In this document: positions 63,743-64,000 of the stretch, one piece after another
Layout: each line of letters starts with the position of its first letter
Numbering within the stretch: position 1 is the stretch's first letter
Assembly (NCBI GenBank): GCA_947629005.1
Contig: CANRCD010000001.1
Location: 347,550 to 411,549, forward strand
Reading direction: 5' to 3'
DNA from: an uncultured Clostridia bacterium
GTDB lineage: Bacteria; Bacillota; Clostridia; UMGS1883
Length of the DNA stretch: 64,000 bases
The notes under the pieces: model-generated
Seen by the model: only the letters and a program-made list of their open reading frames with translations
Database searches by the model: none
What the model was told of the DNA's origin: nothing
Program-made: the position numbers and the translations under genes

Positions 63743-63780
63743 ACATCGTCCGCCCCATGCCGGAGCGGACGATGTTTTTT
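63743..63780 (+). terminator. Terminator after the cotJC remnant
   Basis: An 11-bp perfect stem (ACATCGTCCGC / GCGGACGATGT) with an 11-base loop and a T-run, probably left from the lost operon. Confidence 0.75.
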
Positions 63781-63938
63781 CTCATTTGGCCTGCGCTCAA
63801 CGCCTTTTGCTTTTGTTAAAATATTTGCGTTAATTCAGAAAAGCAACGGATGCGGACAGAAAATTCCACTACAAGAGAGGATACTACCCTATCCATTTCA
63901 CACTTAAACAGACGACTGATTTTAATAATATACGCCGC

Positions 63939-64000
63939 CTAATCCAATTCCTCGCTTTGTGAGGCACAGCGCACGGTCATACGGCTGCGGCCGCCGAGGG
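63939..64000 (-). CDS. Possible C-terminal end of a gene entering from the right
   Basis: On the minus strand a frame of 19 codons from the window edge reads L-G-G-R-S-R-M-T-V-R-C-A-S-Q-S-E-E-L-D then TAG. The acidic tail looks like a real protein end, but a second frame is also open for 25 codons, so this is weak. Confidence 0.3.
   Translation of the reverse strand, partial: LGGRSRMTVRCASQSEELD

Larger units (their letters stand above)
63493..63938. other. 446-bp region with no intact gene
   Basis: It holds a 10-bp hairpin (AACTTGAAAA / TTTTCAAGTT, 63590-63612), the cotJC remnant and its terminator (63670-63780), and unremarkable AT-rich DNA after 63780. Confidence 0.5.

Overview
The window looks like the chromosome of a high-GC, spore-forming, Gram-positive anaerobe of the class Clostridia, probably an Oscillospirales/Monoglobales-like gut or rumen carbohydrate degrader. 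The sporulation genes are dipicolinate synthase dpaA-dpaB and the coat operon cotJA-cotJB-cotJC. The Gram-positive wall is implied by S-layer-homology (SLH) surface proteins, CdaA/CdaR and lipoprotein-type binding proteins. CIRCE-controlled hrcA-grpE-dnaK-dnaJ and near-consensus sigma-A promoters fit Firmicutes. The genus cannot be named from sequence alone.

Region 1 (1-20 kb, minus strand) is a surface polysaccharide locus. Two alginate-lyase-fold secreted proteins flank a 1230-aa ricin/SLH protein and a 2699-aa multidomain SLH protein. A separate secreted protein is cut by the left edge. An AraC-type regulator (20.2-21.1 kb) diverges from this locus.

Region 2 (21.1-35.7 kb, minus strand) starts with a 176-bp long palindrome. 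It continues as a nine-gene transcription unit with two complete binding-protein/permease pairs, a DUF5696 lipoprotein, a Yip1-like membrane protein and an NHL-TPR membrane protein, but no ATPase gene. Upstream lies a GH30 glycosidase. A second AraC regulator and xylulokinase (xylB) follow on the plus strand.

Region 3 (38-58.6 kb) is mostly housekeeping. It holds an aquaporin, a barnase-barstar pair, clpX, clpP, tig, and an adenine DNA methyltransferase coupled to cdaA-cdaR. These are followed by an amidase-like gene, a GHL10 hydrolase, a possible 32-codon hydrophobic ORF, a GH26 protein, tRNA-Gln(CTG), dpaA-dpaB, the hrcA heat-shock operon and rpsT.

Region 4 (58.6-64 kb) holds the cotJ operon, a broken secreted clan GH-A glycosidase gene, a third AraC regulator, and the 3' remnant of a second cotJC copy.

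The likely biology of regions 1, 2 and 4 is that AraC sensors control secreted and surface-tethered enzymes that cut complex polysaccharides. The oligosaccharides would be imported by the ABC systems and fed to enzymes such as XylB. The substrates are not determined. No CRISPR array, insertion sequence, prophage or rRNA was seen.
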